Assembly: GCA_003255065.1 (NCBI GenBank)
Contig: QAOA01003736.1
Location: 274,077-338,076, forward strand
Length of the DNA stretch: 64,000 bases
Origin: Cercis canadensis
Lineage: Eukaryota > Streptophyta > Magnoliopsida > Fabales > Fabaceae
Direction of reading: 5' to 3'
Numbering within the stretch: the stretch's first letter is position 1; each line of letters opens with the position of its first letter. Below, piece after piece: positions 44,907 through 54,922 of the stretch. The translations under genes were made by a program, and so were the position numbers. The notes beneath the pieces are model-generated. The model made no database searches. It had not been told where the DNA came from and worked only from the letters and a program-made list of their open reading frames with translations.

Positions 44907-46589
44907 CTATCTTCGATCTCTTATACGAAGATTGATGGCTCTGGATGCCATTGCCCTCATGTTTGCTCTGGCTAAGGACAAAGGTCTACTAGACTGTCTC
45001 TGACTTCCCCTAAAAGCCTCCATAAATTCTTCTCTCTGCAACCTAAGAGCCAAAGCAGCATCCTCATCTTGGCTAGCAACCCCTCTTCTCAACCTCTCTC
45101 TTGCAGATGATGATGGAATTTGATTCCTTGAATTATTGTGAACCCGAGTCCCCTGGCTTTGCCCCTCCATTTCCCTAAGAAACCTTCTAGCGAATGCAGA
45201 ATCCTCATCTTGGGTTGGTGTCCCTCTTCTCCTTGAACTTGATGTCCCAGATGCTTGTGTGCTTCGATTCCTTGGATTACCATAAAATGCTGTTTCTGGA
45301 CTCAAACACTGAGCAGCTTCTCGACTATTTAAGGCACCAGCTGCTTTCCTTGCTTCAACTTCCTGGGGAAAAAGGAGCTGTATTGTGTTCCAAAGAACTG
45401 TGTTCACTGTGCAAGATCGTCCATTACTGCAAATTCCCAGAAATTGATAAGCTACCAATAGTTTTAGTGGTGCAATTACAAAACCCATTAAGAATAACTG
45501 ATTGCTTTGAAATTAAAAAGCTACAACCTTATAGATTACCTTATCAATTGTCTGCATTTTGGGCATCTTTTCCCACATTTGTCAGCAGCAGATCGCAAAC
45601 ATTTTCTACAAAAGCTGCAAAAATCATGGATATTGAATCAGCATCAAAGTCTCTACCAATTCACACTACTGTGATTGTTTCTTTGAATTTGATATGTACC
45701 TATGCCCGCAAGGAGTAGTACTGGGTTCAAAGCATATCTCCAAACAAATCTGCCAAAGTAAATCAACAATAGTTGACATATCAAAACGAGGAACAAAAAA
45801 TGGAATTCGAATTTATCAAAACCAAAAATTGAAAATGAGTGAGTATCAAAATCAAAAATGACGTAGTTGATCTTACTGCACATGAAAGCTCCTCCCTGAG
45901 TTTATCAATGCAAGGAAGAGCAGAACTCGAAGATGAATCACCAGATCTCGGCTCAGATAATTCTTTCTCCGCTACTTTACTATCGGCATCATTACTAGCA
46001 CCATTTCTTTTTTCTCTCTTCTTTTTCTCACGATCTGTCCATCAATTATAGCACCCACATGAATAATGGGCAAAGTAGAATGTAAAACCCAGGCAAAGAA
46101 ATACAATTTAAATGAGATTTTTTTTTTTTTAAAAAAAAAAAACCTTTTCTTGGAGGTTCTTCTTCATCAAGGTCAAGAACAGCTACTGGGATTGACTGTG
46201 GACTCCTCTGAGCCCTGCGTTTTCTGAACACGGATTATCGAATAAATATAATTAAGAAACAAGATTCAAAAGCCCCAGAGGCCAGAAGCCTCAAAAGTGG
46301 AACGAAAAAAANAAAAAAAAAAAGCAGAAGAATACCTTGTGGAATTGGTGGGTGGAGTCTTGAAGTTCAAATTTGGGCGTTTCTTGTGCTTGGAATCTCT
46401 TTCGGGGGTATCTTCAACAATGAGGCTCGCGAGTAGTAGCGCCTCTTCATCCCAACCAGCCATAGCAGCCGCAGATTTAAATCTTGGGCTGAAAATGCTA
46501 TCCCCATTTTCGCCAATTTCCACAGGGTTTGTTTCCCTTGCTGGATTCTTTTGGTTTTGCGGGCTGCCTTTTTGTTCTTCGCTCACCAT
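44907..46589 (-). CDS. C3HC4 RING E3 ubiquitin ligase with UIM/MIU-like helices
   Basis: Predicted 378-residue protein. Exons on the minus strand: 46589-46336, 46223-46144, 46034-45877, 45749-45700, 45614-45540, 45426-44907; all phases agree. The RING finger spans exons 3-5, residues 163 to about 201: CAIC, then TPCGH, SFCRKC and CPKC in C3HC4 order, so it should bind two zinc ions and an E2. SNGRSCTVNTVLWNTIQ follows directly, as in RING-HC proteins of the RNF168/169 kind. The C-terminal part holds two acidic-to-hydrophobic helices (QDEDSAFARRFLREMEG and QDEDAALALRLQREEF) that resemble ubiquitin-interacting MIU/UIM motifs. A third such stretch, GWDEEALLLASLI, lies near residue 44. The substrate is unknown. 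Translation may instead start at the ATG of MAGWDEEA (46463), giving about 336 residues. The gene follows the GT92 gene on the same strand. The donor after exon 2 abuts a T12/A12 palindrome. Confidence 0.87.
46118..46142. repeat. T13-A12 homopolymer palindrome at a splice donor
   Basis: Thirteen T are followed by twelve A on the plus strand. On the coding (minus) strand the donor GT of RING-gene intron 2 leads straight into a T run, then an A run, so the first ~25 intron bases could pair with each other. Run lengths may be affected by sequencing slippage. Confidence 0.85.
46303..46323. repeat. Poly-A tract with N (RING-gene intron 1)
   Basis: An A-run containing an N at 46312. It forms a long T tract in intron 1 of the minus-strand RING gene, downstream of the donor. 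Confidence 0.8.
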
Positions 46590-46862
46590 TTTTGTTCTTG
46601 GGATGGTTTCTTATGTCGGAAAGAGAAGAGATCCGACGACAAGCTCAACGGGTAAGGTCAATGCCTCAATGGGACAAGGCAGGGCTATAGTCTTTCCCTA
46701 ACGGTCGAATTTTTTGAATAAGATCGCTGCGTTGGCAATTATAACGGCTATAATTTGGGGGATACATGAACAAGATTTGACAATCAGCACTCACACAGCA
46801 AACTACTGGGTTAAATTACAGTTTTACCATGAAAAATACACGATTTAAATTAAAATGCTAAT

Positions 46863-46928
46863 ACTGATGTGGCAAAAAAATATGCCACATCTCACGATGA
46901 TAGAGTTACCACATCATGCCACATCAGT
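46863..46928. repeat. Nested inverted repeat, TGATGTGGCA arms
   Basis: ACTGATGTGGCA at 46863-46874 is exactly the reverse complement of TGCCACATCAGT at 46917-46928. A second, inner partner TGCCACATC lies at 46883-46891, so two hairpins compete. It may be a MITE remnant or a hairpin in the RING-gene promoter. Confidence 0.75.
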
Positions 46929-47185
46929 CGTATTTGCGAATTCATGATATAATGGATAATGATCACAATACTGAGTAAGAAAATTATCTGAAGTAATTAT
47001 TCTAATTTTTGTTATACATATGAGTACTATTAACTATTAAGTAATTAACAGTACCAAAAAATTAATATTCTACTAACAATGCATTTATAGTATTAAAATA
47101 TATCACCAAACAGTACATAATTGAGTAGTGTTGAGATTATTCTCATTAATTTTATGTTTGAACTTTGAGTTATAGCTAAAGTATA

Positions 47186-47220
47186 AATAAATAAATAAAT
47201 ATATATATATATATATATAT
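47186..47220. repeat. (AAAT)n/(AT)n microsatellite
   Basis: AAATA-type repeats run into a long AT dinucleotide run. Probably variable in length. Confidence 0.85.
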
Positions 47221-47606
47221 CTTAAAATAATTTATAAATCACTAGTGACCCTGCATTACATTGAGACTGTTTTGTTTAAACTCTATACATTTAAGAAAAT
47301 ATATTGGCTCTGTATACATTTTCCATTTGTATTATTTTTCTTTTAGTCTAGGAGCTCCATGAAAGTAAAAAGGTGAAAACTAAAATTCATTTAAAATATT
47401 GATCAATAAACTCTACAATGAACATGACATGCTTTTATAGCTTTAGCTCAAATATGTTGTTGCTTGTGCACAAAAAAAAAGAAAAAGTAAAATCTACAAG
47501 TTCATCTCTACACAATTGTACATCATCGTTTCAAGAGGGTTTAAAAGGAAAGGAGAAAAACAAAAGAAAAACAAAAATTGTGCAAGAAAAGTGCTTGTGA
47601 TCAAAG

Positions 47607-49435
47607 TCATAAAAATTCTCTTTCCCTTCTCCGTTTTCTTCTTTGCCTCCTTTTATGCTCAAACTCCGGTTGCCACGGTAGAAGATGGGTCCGGCGGTCC
47701 GCAAATTTTTTGAGCACCCAGTTCCTGAGTCCAACATCTGTAACCTCACAAAACCGGTTGGACCAATCGGGCGGTTCAACCGCTCTAGTCCCTAAACCGG
47801 GTACTCTATCCTTAGACCCAACATTTTGGTCTTGCTGCCAATCAGCCACAAAAGTAGCAACCCTCCTATGAAACTTCTCCTTAAACACCTTCCACACTTG
47901 GTACTTATAGTGATTAATCACCATCACCTTACTGTCCACATCCACCGCCACAAACCCCTGTTTTAGATGAAAATGGTGCACCACATTGATCAATGTCGAA
48001 TTCAATGCCTCTGGCCTCACTATGCTCTTATGCCTCTCACGTGCCACCAACCGGCACGTGTACCCTACCATCACACCTTCACGTGGCAACTTTTTGTGGC
48101 CTGATGGCCCAAAACTGTAGCATGCAGTCCGTATCTCACCCACATTTTTGGGCCTAGATTGATGACGGATCACATCTTGAAGGCCTTGGTCTAACTTCAC
48201 GTTAAAGAACTCATCCACGTCTATGAACCCGATCCATTCACAAACATCCCGAGCCCGTAACGCACAGTGGGCGAACCCGGCTTCTTGGGTCTTAATCCAA
48301 GGCCACACGTGGCGTGTGATGTTGTAATTATCACTCTTTAATGACTCAATCACGGTGTTAATGTCGTCGTCGCTGTTGTTGTCATAGATAAACCAACGTT
48401 GGACCCCAATTCGGGTGTGGTACATTACCCATTCTTTCACGAACCTTGCCTGATTCCGCAGCATGGTGCACACGCACATCTTGTGCTTTTTCCGGGTTTT
48501 CCGGTTGAGTTTTAGACGGAGCCCCGGCCTGGCTATGGTGGGAAATATTCCTCTGCCTTGCACTCTAACTGAAACCTTGATAGAGTCTTTGACGCTCTTT
48601 ATCTTTAGGCCAATCAATAAGCTCAAAGGTGTTCTGCACCGTACAATCTCCTGGGCGACTGATACGACGTCGGATTTCAGTAACATATTGGGTCTCTTAA
48701 AATCCAAGCCGTACACGCACTCAAATCTAGATGGTTCGGCGAGTCTTTCTGGGCGAAGATTGAGGCCTTTCACGAACACGATCGTGGTGTTGTCGCGGTC
48801 GATCAGAGCTTCATACACGAGTGAGTCCCACTTATGATTGGAGGGATTCATTGGAATATGGCCGTTGGATTTCACAGAAAGGGATATTGTGAAGCCACGT
48901 GGCATGAGAGGGCACCGAACCACCTGTTCGTGCAGCTCTGTATGGTCTACCTGAAGCGGCGGCTCACTGAGCCAAGGCTGAGGTGACTTAGCCGAGAAAT
49001 AAACGCAGTCGAGGTCATGTTTGGTGTAGAAGCGTGAAGAAGGAGGGTAGTTTAGAAAAATGAGTGCATGATCTGGCAGGAGAACAGTTTCTCGAATGCT
49101 CATTGCGGGAGTTGCCCGAGACCAAGAGTCGTCGTCCGATTTGGCTTCCATCGCCTGAGTTGGCCATGGTAACACCGTGTTTGGGTGAAAAGATTCTGTT
49201 CCAAAAAATAAATGAGTAAATAATAATCATTTATTTTTTAAAAAAAGAAAAAAGTTGAAAGAGATGAGAGAGAGAGAGAGAGGCAGAAGAGTAACAAGTA
49301 AGAACCTCTGAGACGGAAGAGGCGGAGGGTGGAGAAGGTGAAGCTGGTAAATACAAGGGAAGAGAAAAGGAACGAGATGGTACACCAGAAAAACCTGCTC
49401 CATGAAAGGGTGTTGCGTTCCCTATGATCCTTCAT
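47607..49435 (-). CDS. Glycosyltransferase family 92 (DUF23) membrane protein
   Basis: Predicted 572-residue Golgi-type glycosyltransferase. Exons on the minus strand: 49435-49306 and 49195-47607, joined in phase 1 through a 110-bp intron (donor after CTCAGAG, acceptor after GGAACAG). A short basic N-terminus (MKDHRERNTLSWSRF) is followed by one membrane helix at about residues 15-37, a type II anchor. The C-terminal half is the GT92 domain (about residues 280-520), with CVCTMLRNQARFVKEWVMYH, then RWFIYDNNSDDD and the metal-binding IDVDEFFNV. The tail is strongly basic (HKRRQRRKRRRERE). Related GT92 enzymes make beta-1,4-galactan, but this is not the GALS subgroup as far as I can tell, so the substrate is left open. 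The gene precedes a RING gene on the same strand; the Arabidopsis counterpart is annotated with both domains, from memory. Confidence 0.9.
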
Positions 49436-49965
49436 GGCAATGGCATGCTCTGTGAAGAGAAATGCAGGTGCAGATGGTGTGGTAAAAATAGTAGTGTTCT
49501 TTGGCGTCCTTCATAATCATATGTTAATATTGTCATTTGTTAACGTTGATTGTGGGGTTGATTTGCTTCTGCTAAATTGTTTCCTGAAAGGAAAGCGCGA
49601 CAGAGATTGAATCATAGAATATTGATAGGAGAAGAAAATTAGAGAAAGGGAAAGCGAAAGAGAGGCAACAAGTTCGAGGCAACAACTTCGGGGTTTGATC
49701 GATCTCGATTTGATGCAATCATGCAAGAGATAAGAGAGAGAGACGTCTAATTCTGACCCTTCCTTTCCTCTTTAGACTTTATACCGTACATGTCGGTTAC
49801 ATGCGGTCAATAACTTGTCTGCTTAGGCTACAATCTACTGCACTTGCACTTTTCTGTAATTTAAGAGCACCACCAACCAAATGGAGCCACTCCATCTCCA
49901 TCAATCATTTATCTTAAATATCAACCCTTGTATTTTCTAACGTCTCTCATCTATAGACTTTCGTC

Positions 49966-50051
49966 AACTCTTTACATTACTCTTTTTTTTTTTTTTTTTT
50001 NTTTTTTTTTTTATGGAATTTGTTTTGATGGAACTCTTAACATTACTCTTT
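49966..50051 (+). repeat. 20-bp direct repeat around a T tract with N
   Basis: AACTCTTTACATTACTCTTT at 49966-49985 recurs with one change at 50032-50051. Between them is a run of about 30 T with an N at 50001. Same pattern as the other N-associated duplications. Confidence 0.85.
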
Positions 50052-50162
50052 GATTTTAGTTACTTGTTAGGAATAGAGGCTCAAATTGTGTATATGAGCA
50101 TGAACAGGCGACAAGATAATTGGTAATTAATTAATAACATCACAAATCTAATTAATATATAG

Positions 50163-50377
50163 AAGTTTCTTAAATATATTTTTTTTTATATTTATGTAGT
50201 ATGTTATACTATATAATAATAGTCAATATGTGAATGACATGTGTACAAATAAACTGTTTTTAAGTTTGTTTGAGAAAATAAGATAAATTATATTTATATC
50301 TAATAAAATATAAAAATTATGTATACTTGTCACATTAATGTAATATGACATACTCATGTGGTATTATAGAATCTCCG
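50163..50377 (+). repeat. Dispersed AT-rich repeat, copy 3
   Basis: Third copy of the family also at 18886 and 26849. It begins AAGTTTCTTAAATATAT, contains GTATGTTATACTATATAATA, GACATGTGTACAAA, AAGATAAATTATATTTATAT and CACATTAATGTAATATGACA, and ends ATTATAGAATCTCC. Confidence 0.7.
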
Positions 50378-50378
<1 letters not shown>

Positions 50379-50419
<41 letters not shown>

Positions 50420-50442
50420 CTCTCTCTCTCTTTCTCTCTCTT
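50379..50442 (+). repeat. (TA)n-(TC)n compound microsatellite
   Basis: A long TA run passes into TC repeats directly after the end of dispersed repeat copy 3. Microsatellites often grow at the ends of inserted elements. Confidence 0.88.
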
Positions 50443-50782
50443 TCTTCTATTAATATAATTTATGTCTCTTTTGAAATATCATATATTTGGCACATGTAAC
50501 GCATGCAGTCATGTATCAATTCGAAATTATCAAATTAATATATACCAATGATTTTCTTGGACATTCATTCTTTCCAAATGTGTCCCCAAATCATAATTAA
50601 ATTAGGTTTGCGTGACATTAGCTACCACATCCTCAAAGGATTTAATTTGGATACCTCTACACTCATTGAAGTTTTTACTTTACTCTTATAATTCTAATAT
50701 TCTATTTCTCTTCCCACCACTCACCACTACCTTTACTAGAACTAGAAGTAATCAGTGTCCGGTATATATGTAAAAGTAAAAC

Positions 50783-51033
50783 ACATGATCATGATTCATA
50801 ATGTCAATTAATCTCCTTCTACTCTAAAGTACACCAAGAAATGGAGGGTCCAATCCGGTCCATGCGTTCTCTGCTTTTGGAACCCGCTCTTGACTTGAGC
50901 TTATATTATATACGTTCTCGTAGCTACCTTGAAAGACATTGCAATGCATTTTCCAGCACCTTCGCCTGTAGCCACGGCATGGATATCAAGAGACCAACAA
51001 GTGAGAGATATAGTCTCTCTAACTTTCTCTGGT
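50783..51033 (+). repeat. Locus-specific repeat, copy A (direct)
   Basis: Aligns in order with copy C (51576-51845): ACTCTAAAGTAC, CCAAGAAATGGAGGGTCC, GTTCTCTGCTTTTG, TTGAGCTTATATTATAT, GCAATGCATTTTCCAGCA, GTAGCCACGGCA and GTGAGAGATA. Its right half is also complementary to copy B. No coding frame runs across all copies. Confidence 0.75.
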
Positions 51034-51211
51034 CAAGATTTTATCTGAGAAAAAAACAGACACATAAGATAAAATAATATAAACTATCAATCAATCTATC
51101 TTGATCGTCAACACAATTAATGAAAGTGCAAGGAGTCAAGGACAAGAAGCAAAATAAAAACTTAACATAAAGAAAAAAAAAAGGGGTATCAAATCTTGGT
51201 TTACAGAGATT

Positions 51212-51353
51212 TTCTCTAGCTCACTTCCTCAGAAATTGAGCTTCTTGTAGGTGTCTTGATATCCATGCGTGGCTACTGGCGTAGGTGCTGTAAAATGCGT
51301 TGCTATGTCCTCCACGGTTGCTAGTCGCTATGGGAGCGTGTTGAAGCTCAAGG
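51212..51353 (-). repeat. Locus-specific repeat, copy B (inverted)
   Basis: On the plus strand TGTCTTGATATCCATG, GTGGCTACTGGCGTAGGTGC and AAAATGCGTTGC match the reverse complement of copy A (TCTTGATATCCATG, CGTGGCTACAGGCGAAGGTGC, AAAATGCATTGC). It also shares CAGAAATTGAGCTTCTTG and GCTATGGGAGCG with the reverse strand of copy C. Hence it is a third, inverted member lying between the direct copies. Confidence 0.7.
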
Positions 51354-51575
51354 AGGTATTATGATGATGATGATGATATTGTGTTTCACCTTTGACATGT
51401 TAACAACCAGATTTGTTAGTATCTCGATGAGAAATTAGCACACTCTTAACCCAAGAAAACAAATCTGAATTCCTGCCTTCTTCTAATTAATACACTACTT
51501 ATTATTCCAAGTCCCACTTACTGGAATTAATTAACTTGTAACTTTTACTCTTACAAATCTCTTTCTCTTCCCTTT

Positions 51576-51845
51576 TACATGGATCATAATATATATTAAT
51601 ATCCTTTACTCTAAAGTACTCTCCAAGAAATGGAGGGTCCAAGTCCAATCCAGTCCAGTCCACACCTTTAATTTCTCTCCACACGTTCTCTGCTTTTGAT
51701 TTGAGCTTATATTATATTATTTAAGCTCCCGTAGCTGCCTTGAAGGGCATTCATTGCAAATTTGCAATGCATTTTCCAGCAGCTCCTACGCAGGTAGCCA
51801 CGGCAAGAAGCCCAAATTCTGTGAAAGTGAGAGATAACAGATGGT
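51576..51845 (+). repeat. Locus-specific repeat, copy C (direct)
   Basis: Second direct copy, ~790 bases from copy A. It also contains a near-perfect small palindrome, ATTGCAAATTTGCAAT, at about 51752-51767, bordered by AGCTGC (51733) and GCAGCT (51779), so it can form its own ~50-base hairpin. The ATG-initiated frame at about 51869 (MSDLNTNVNTDVHVLETIMG) is too short to call. Confidence 0.7.
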
Positions 51846-54800
51846 CCTCCAACGAAGGGAACCACAAGCATGTCGGATCTGAACACCAACGTTAACACTG
51901 ATGTTCATGTTCTAGAAACAATAATGGGTTAGACCTAGAAACAATACAAGGCATTCCTCAATCCTTTTCATGAGCGTTTTCTATGCCCAAAAACGTGTTT
52001 CTGAGTAGAAGAGAGATGGCTATTATGCACCAGAAAACAAAAGCAAGGACAAGCGTTGTTTGGCGTCAAAGAAACAAGTCGTGCCTGCTGCATGCATCTG
52101 ATCTGGGTCCCTCTCCAGTCAGCACCAAAGCCCAAGCTGTGGCTGCCTTGTAATGTCAATGGAGGTTATTTTTTCCTTTCTCGTAGTAATGGACAAAATT
52201 GTATTAATCTACTTCCTTCTTAACGTTGTAATGTCAATGGAGGTACTATTTTGTCAACTTGCGAATTTATAGAACAAAAAGTCAAACTCAGTTTTTTTGT
52301 AAAAAAATTATTTTAATGCTAATAAGTATATATGAAGCTGGTGATACTCTTCTAACAAAACGCTGTATATTTATCTTATTGAAGGTTGGTTGCATAAACG
52401 ACAATCATCGCTCATGTTAGTCCTTTCAATTTTACAATTCCAAAGTACGTTTTTGTTATAAAATATTTTGATAGAAGTTGAGAATGTTTGTCCCATCATT
52501 AAAAAAAATGGTAAAAGAATGAATTGTAGAATAAATAAAGGAGATTACTAAAATATGTGGATATTAAATTTATATATGTTGTTATCATTTGTAAGTTTTG
52601 TTATTTGGTACTATATGAAAAGCACATACTTAAAATATTTTTTGATTTTTTTTTCAACTTCTTAAATCTAAAGAAAAAACTAAAAAAACAAATTAAGTGA
52701 ATTCAGTTTTATATTTATGTAACCCAGCTTAATATTGATAAAAGGTATAAATAATATTACTATTTCTTTGTTGTCTTCTGCCTAGATGGTAGGTGTAGAG
52801 ACAACTCAGGGAACCAAGCTAACAGTTAGTATGGTTGCCCAGTTGTTAACTTGTTATTTTGGCAAATATTATGGGGAGGATAGTTAATTGCCCAAATATG
52901 GAGGCTAATTTTGTCACCATATGACAAATCTTTATTCTTAACTTCTTTTAGCTGGGATGTGAAAACATTTATATTCCAAATTAAACGTATGAAAATTTTA
53001 AAATCATTTTTAAATCGGAGGTAAAAGTAATCAAAAAATGAATTTAGTTATATGATTTTTGTCTATTTGGTGTGATTTCTGAGTGAAAATATAGGTTTTG
53101 TTATTGGCATTGGCCCCAAATGTTGGTACATTGGATGACCAGCGTGCATTGCAGAGATTATGTTTATAAGGAATATTCGAGTGCATGAACATTGAACCAA
53201 ACGGGTTTTGAAGCTTTGTTTTATTTATTTATTTATTTTCATTAGTGGTAAGTACATGTATGATTGGGCATGGGGAGATGTATTTATCAAGTCTAAGGAA
53301 ATACAAGATATTCCATTATCTTGGTATATTATAGTTTACACTTTACAAGACTAATTTTGTTGTTTCGCTTCTATTGTCTTCTGTTGTTTCAACATATGAC
53401 TATGCTCACTCCATTTCTGCCATTCAAACTGTCGGAAATATTCATTAAATTTTTTGAAGGTTATGATGATGAACTCTGCAAAGTCAACCAATAGAAATTA
53501 ACTCTAAATTCATGTCAATTTCGCACATTCTTGCAATCGTTTGGGGGAATGCTTATTTTTCTATCCTATGTGAATGTGAACCTTTTTACTGTCCTCCCAA
53601 AGTGATGATGGGCAGTGTGGGAGGATACTCATTTTTCACACCATCTTCTCTAACTCTTCAATCACAAACAAGTTTTGTGCACAATATGATAAGCACAATG
53701 GAAGCCAAGCAATATTGTTGGCCATTTTAGGTTCCCAACCAGGCTTTCTGCTTCCCAGTAGCTAGAAAAATGTGCTAAATTTTTTTCAATATCGACCCTA
53801 GTGTCTGTGTCTGCTATTAAGGAGGATAGTGGGTTCTGAATAATCCTTTCTGCGCAGTTATGAAGGGCCCCAAGCTTTTCTTTTGTGCTCATTTTTAGGT
53901 CCTTTGATCCTGCATCTCTGCCAAATCATTGGTCAAACTCTCGGTAAATTGCTGTGGCAGGTGGCACTCAATTGCTTTTCTCTTTGAGTAATGCACATTA
54001 ACCATTTGACAAATTGCCATAACCAACTCTGTAGCTTTAAAGTTTTACTACTTGGTCATGAACAAACACGCACAGCAAGTACGTTGTCTCTCACCTTGGA
54101 CTATTTATTTCTATATTCTAATCCTTAGAAAGAAAGAATGAAACACAAGTGAAACGTACGGCAATAAAGGTTCCATGGATAGGTGATTAAGGCACACTTC
54201 CTTGTTAATGATTATATCAACATCAATCTGACTTAAGCTAGATTTATCTTTATTTCTTTCTATAGTACATGTGTCATTTTCCAACCCAAAATCTTTAATA
54301 TATATAAATAGTGCTGATTATTATGCATAGTTTTGCTGCGTCGTATTGCCAAATTACATGATGATGCATCACGGTTCCAGTTCCAAGTGAATCCATGGGT
54401 GGAATTTTTGGACAATTCCCTATAATGGTGAAGGCATCTCCGCACTGAAAGATGAAAGAGTTGCCTGCAACGACAAAGCTGGCCAGCCTTTTGGGGTCCA
54501 AGGAATCCTATTATTCTTATTATTATCTTTATGGGGCTTACATAGACTTAAGCCAATGAGAGGTAAGGGAAGATTTTTCTACCAAATATTAAAATTTGTC
54601 AACGAAGACGACCCACGTCTGGTTCTTCTTTCCTGTAAAATTTTCTCATTTAACATAACCCCTTTCTGTTGTCTCGATGAGGATGGTGACCATTTTATAA
54701 TGAAAGCCATTCATGCTTTTTTAGCTTTCAACTCAAAGTGCTTTCTGTCCAATCATTTATCTCCCCCCTCAAAGGACATTCTGTTTTTTTTTAAATGTAT

Positions 54801-54922
54801 GAATGAACTGGCAGCATCTTTACTTGGATTTTAAGTTCCTTTTTAAGCACCACCTCTTATGTGTGGTACACTAGTTAGCTCTCAAGGGATATCTTGGTTT
54901 TACGAAGTAAAGAGTTTTGTAA

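Larger units (their letters stand above)
46590..47606. other. Spacer between GT92 and RING genes
   Basis: About 1 kb between the stop of the GT92 gene and the start of the RING gene, both on the minus strand. It should hold the GT92 3' UTR and the RING promoter. It is AT-rich with (AT)n at about 47186-47220 and an inverted repeat at 46863-46928. No coding sequence was found that would join the two genes. Confidence 0.6.
49436..54922. other. GT92 upstream region and repeat-rich gene desert before MYB
   Basis: About 5.5 kb with no supported protein gene. 49436-49745 is probably the GT92 leader (CT-rich on its strand, with (GA)n at 49730-49741 on the plus strand). Items listed apart: an N within a T tract, dispersed repeat copy 3, a TA/TC microsatellite and the three-copy inverted/direct repeat at 50783-51845. 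A 19-base direct repeat (TGTAATGTCAATGGAGGT-like) occurs near 52148 and 52226. Open frames at 51968-52159 (-) and 54556-54834 (+) have no recognisable homologue. The MYB promoter presumably lies in the last 600 bases; a TATATAAATA box is at about 54300, rather far from the ATG. Confidence 0.55.

Noticed and set aside
51340-51362. AAGCTCAAGGAGG, similar to the start of miR390
   Set aside because: The match stops after about 13 bases with an indel, and no matching miR390* arm is present at the expected distance.
51968-52159. 63-codon minus-strand open frame
   Set aside because: No recognisable homologue and no splice-linked neighbour; composition is like surrounding non-coding DNA.
54556-54834. 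92-codon open frame upstream of MYB
   Set aside because: No known motifs, and it lies in the expected MYB promoter.
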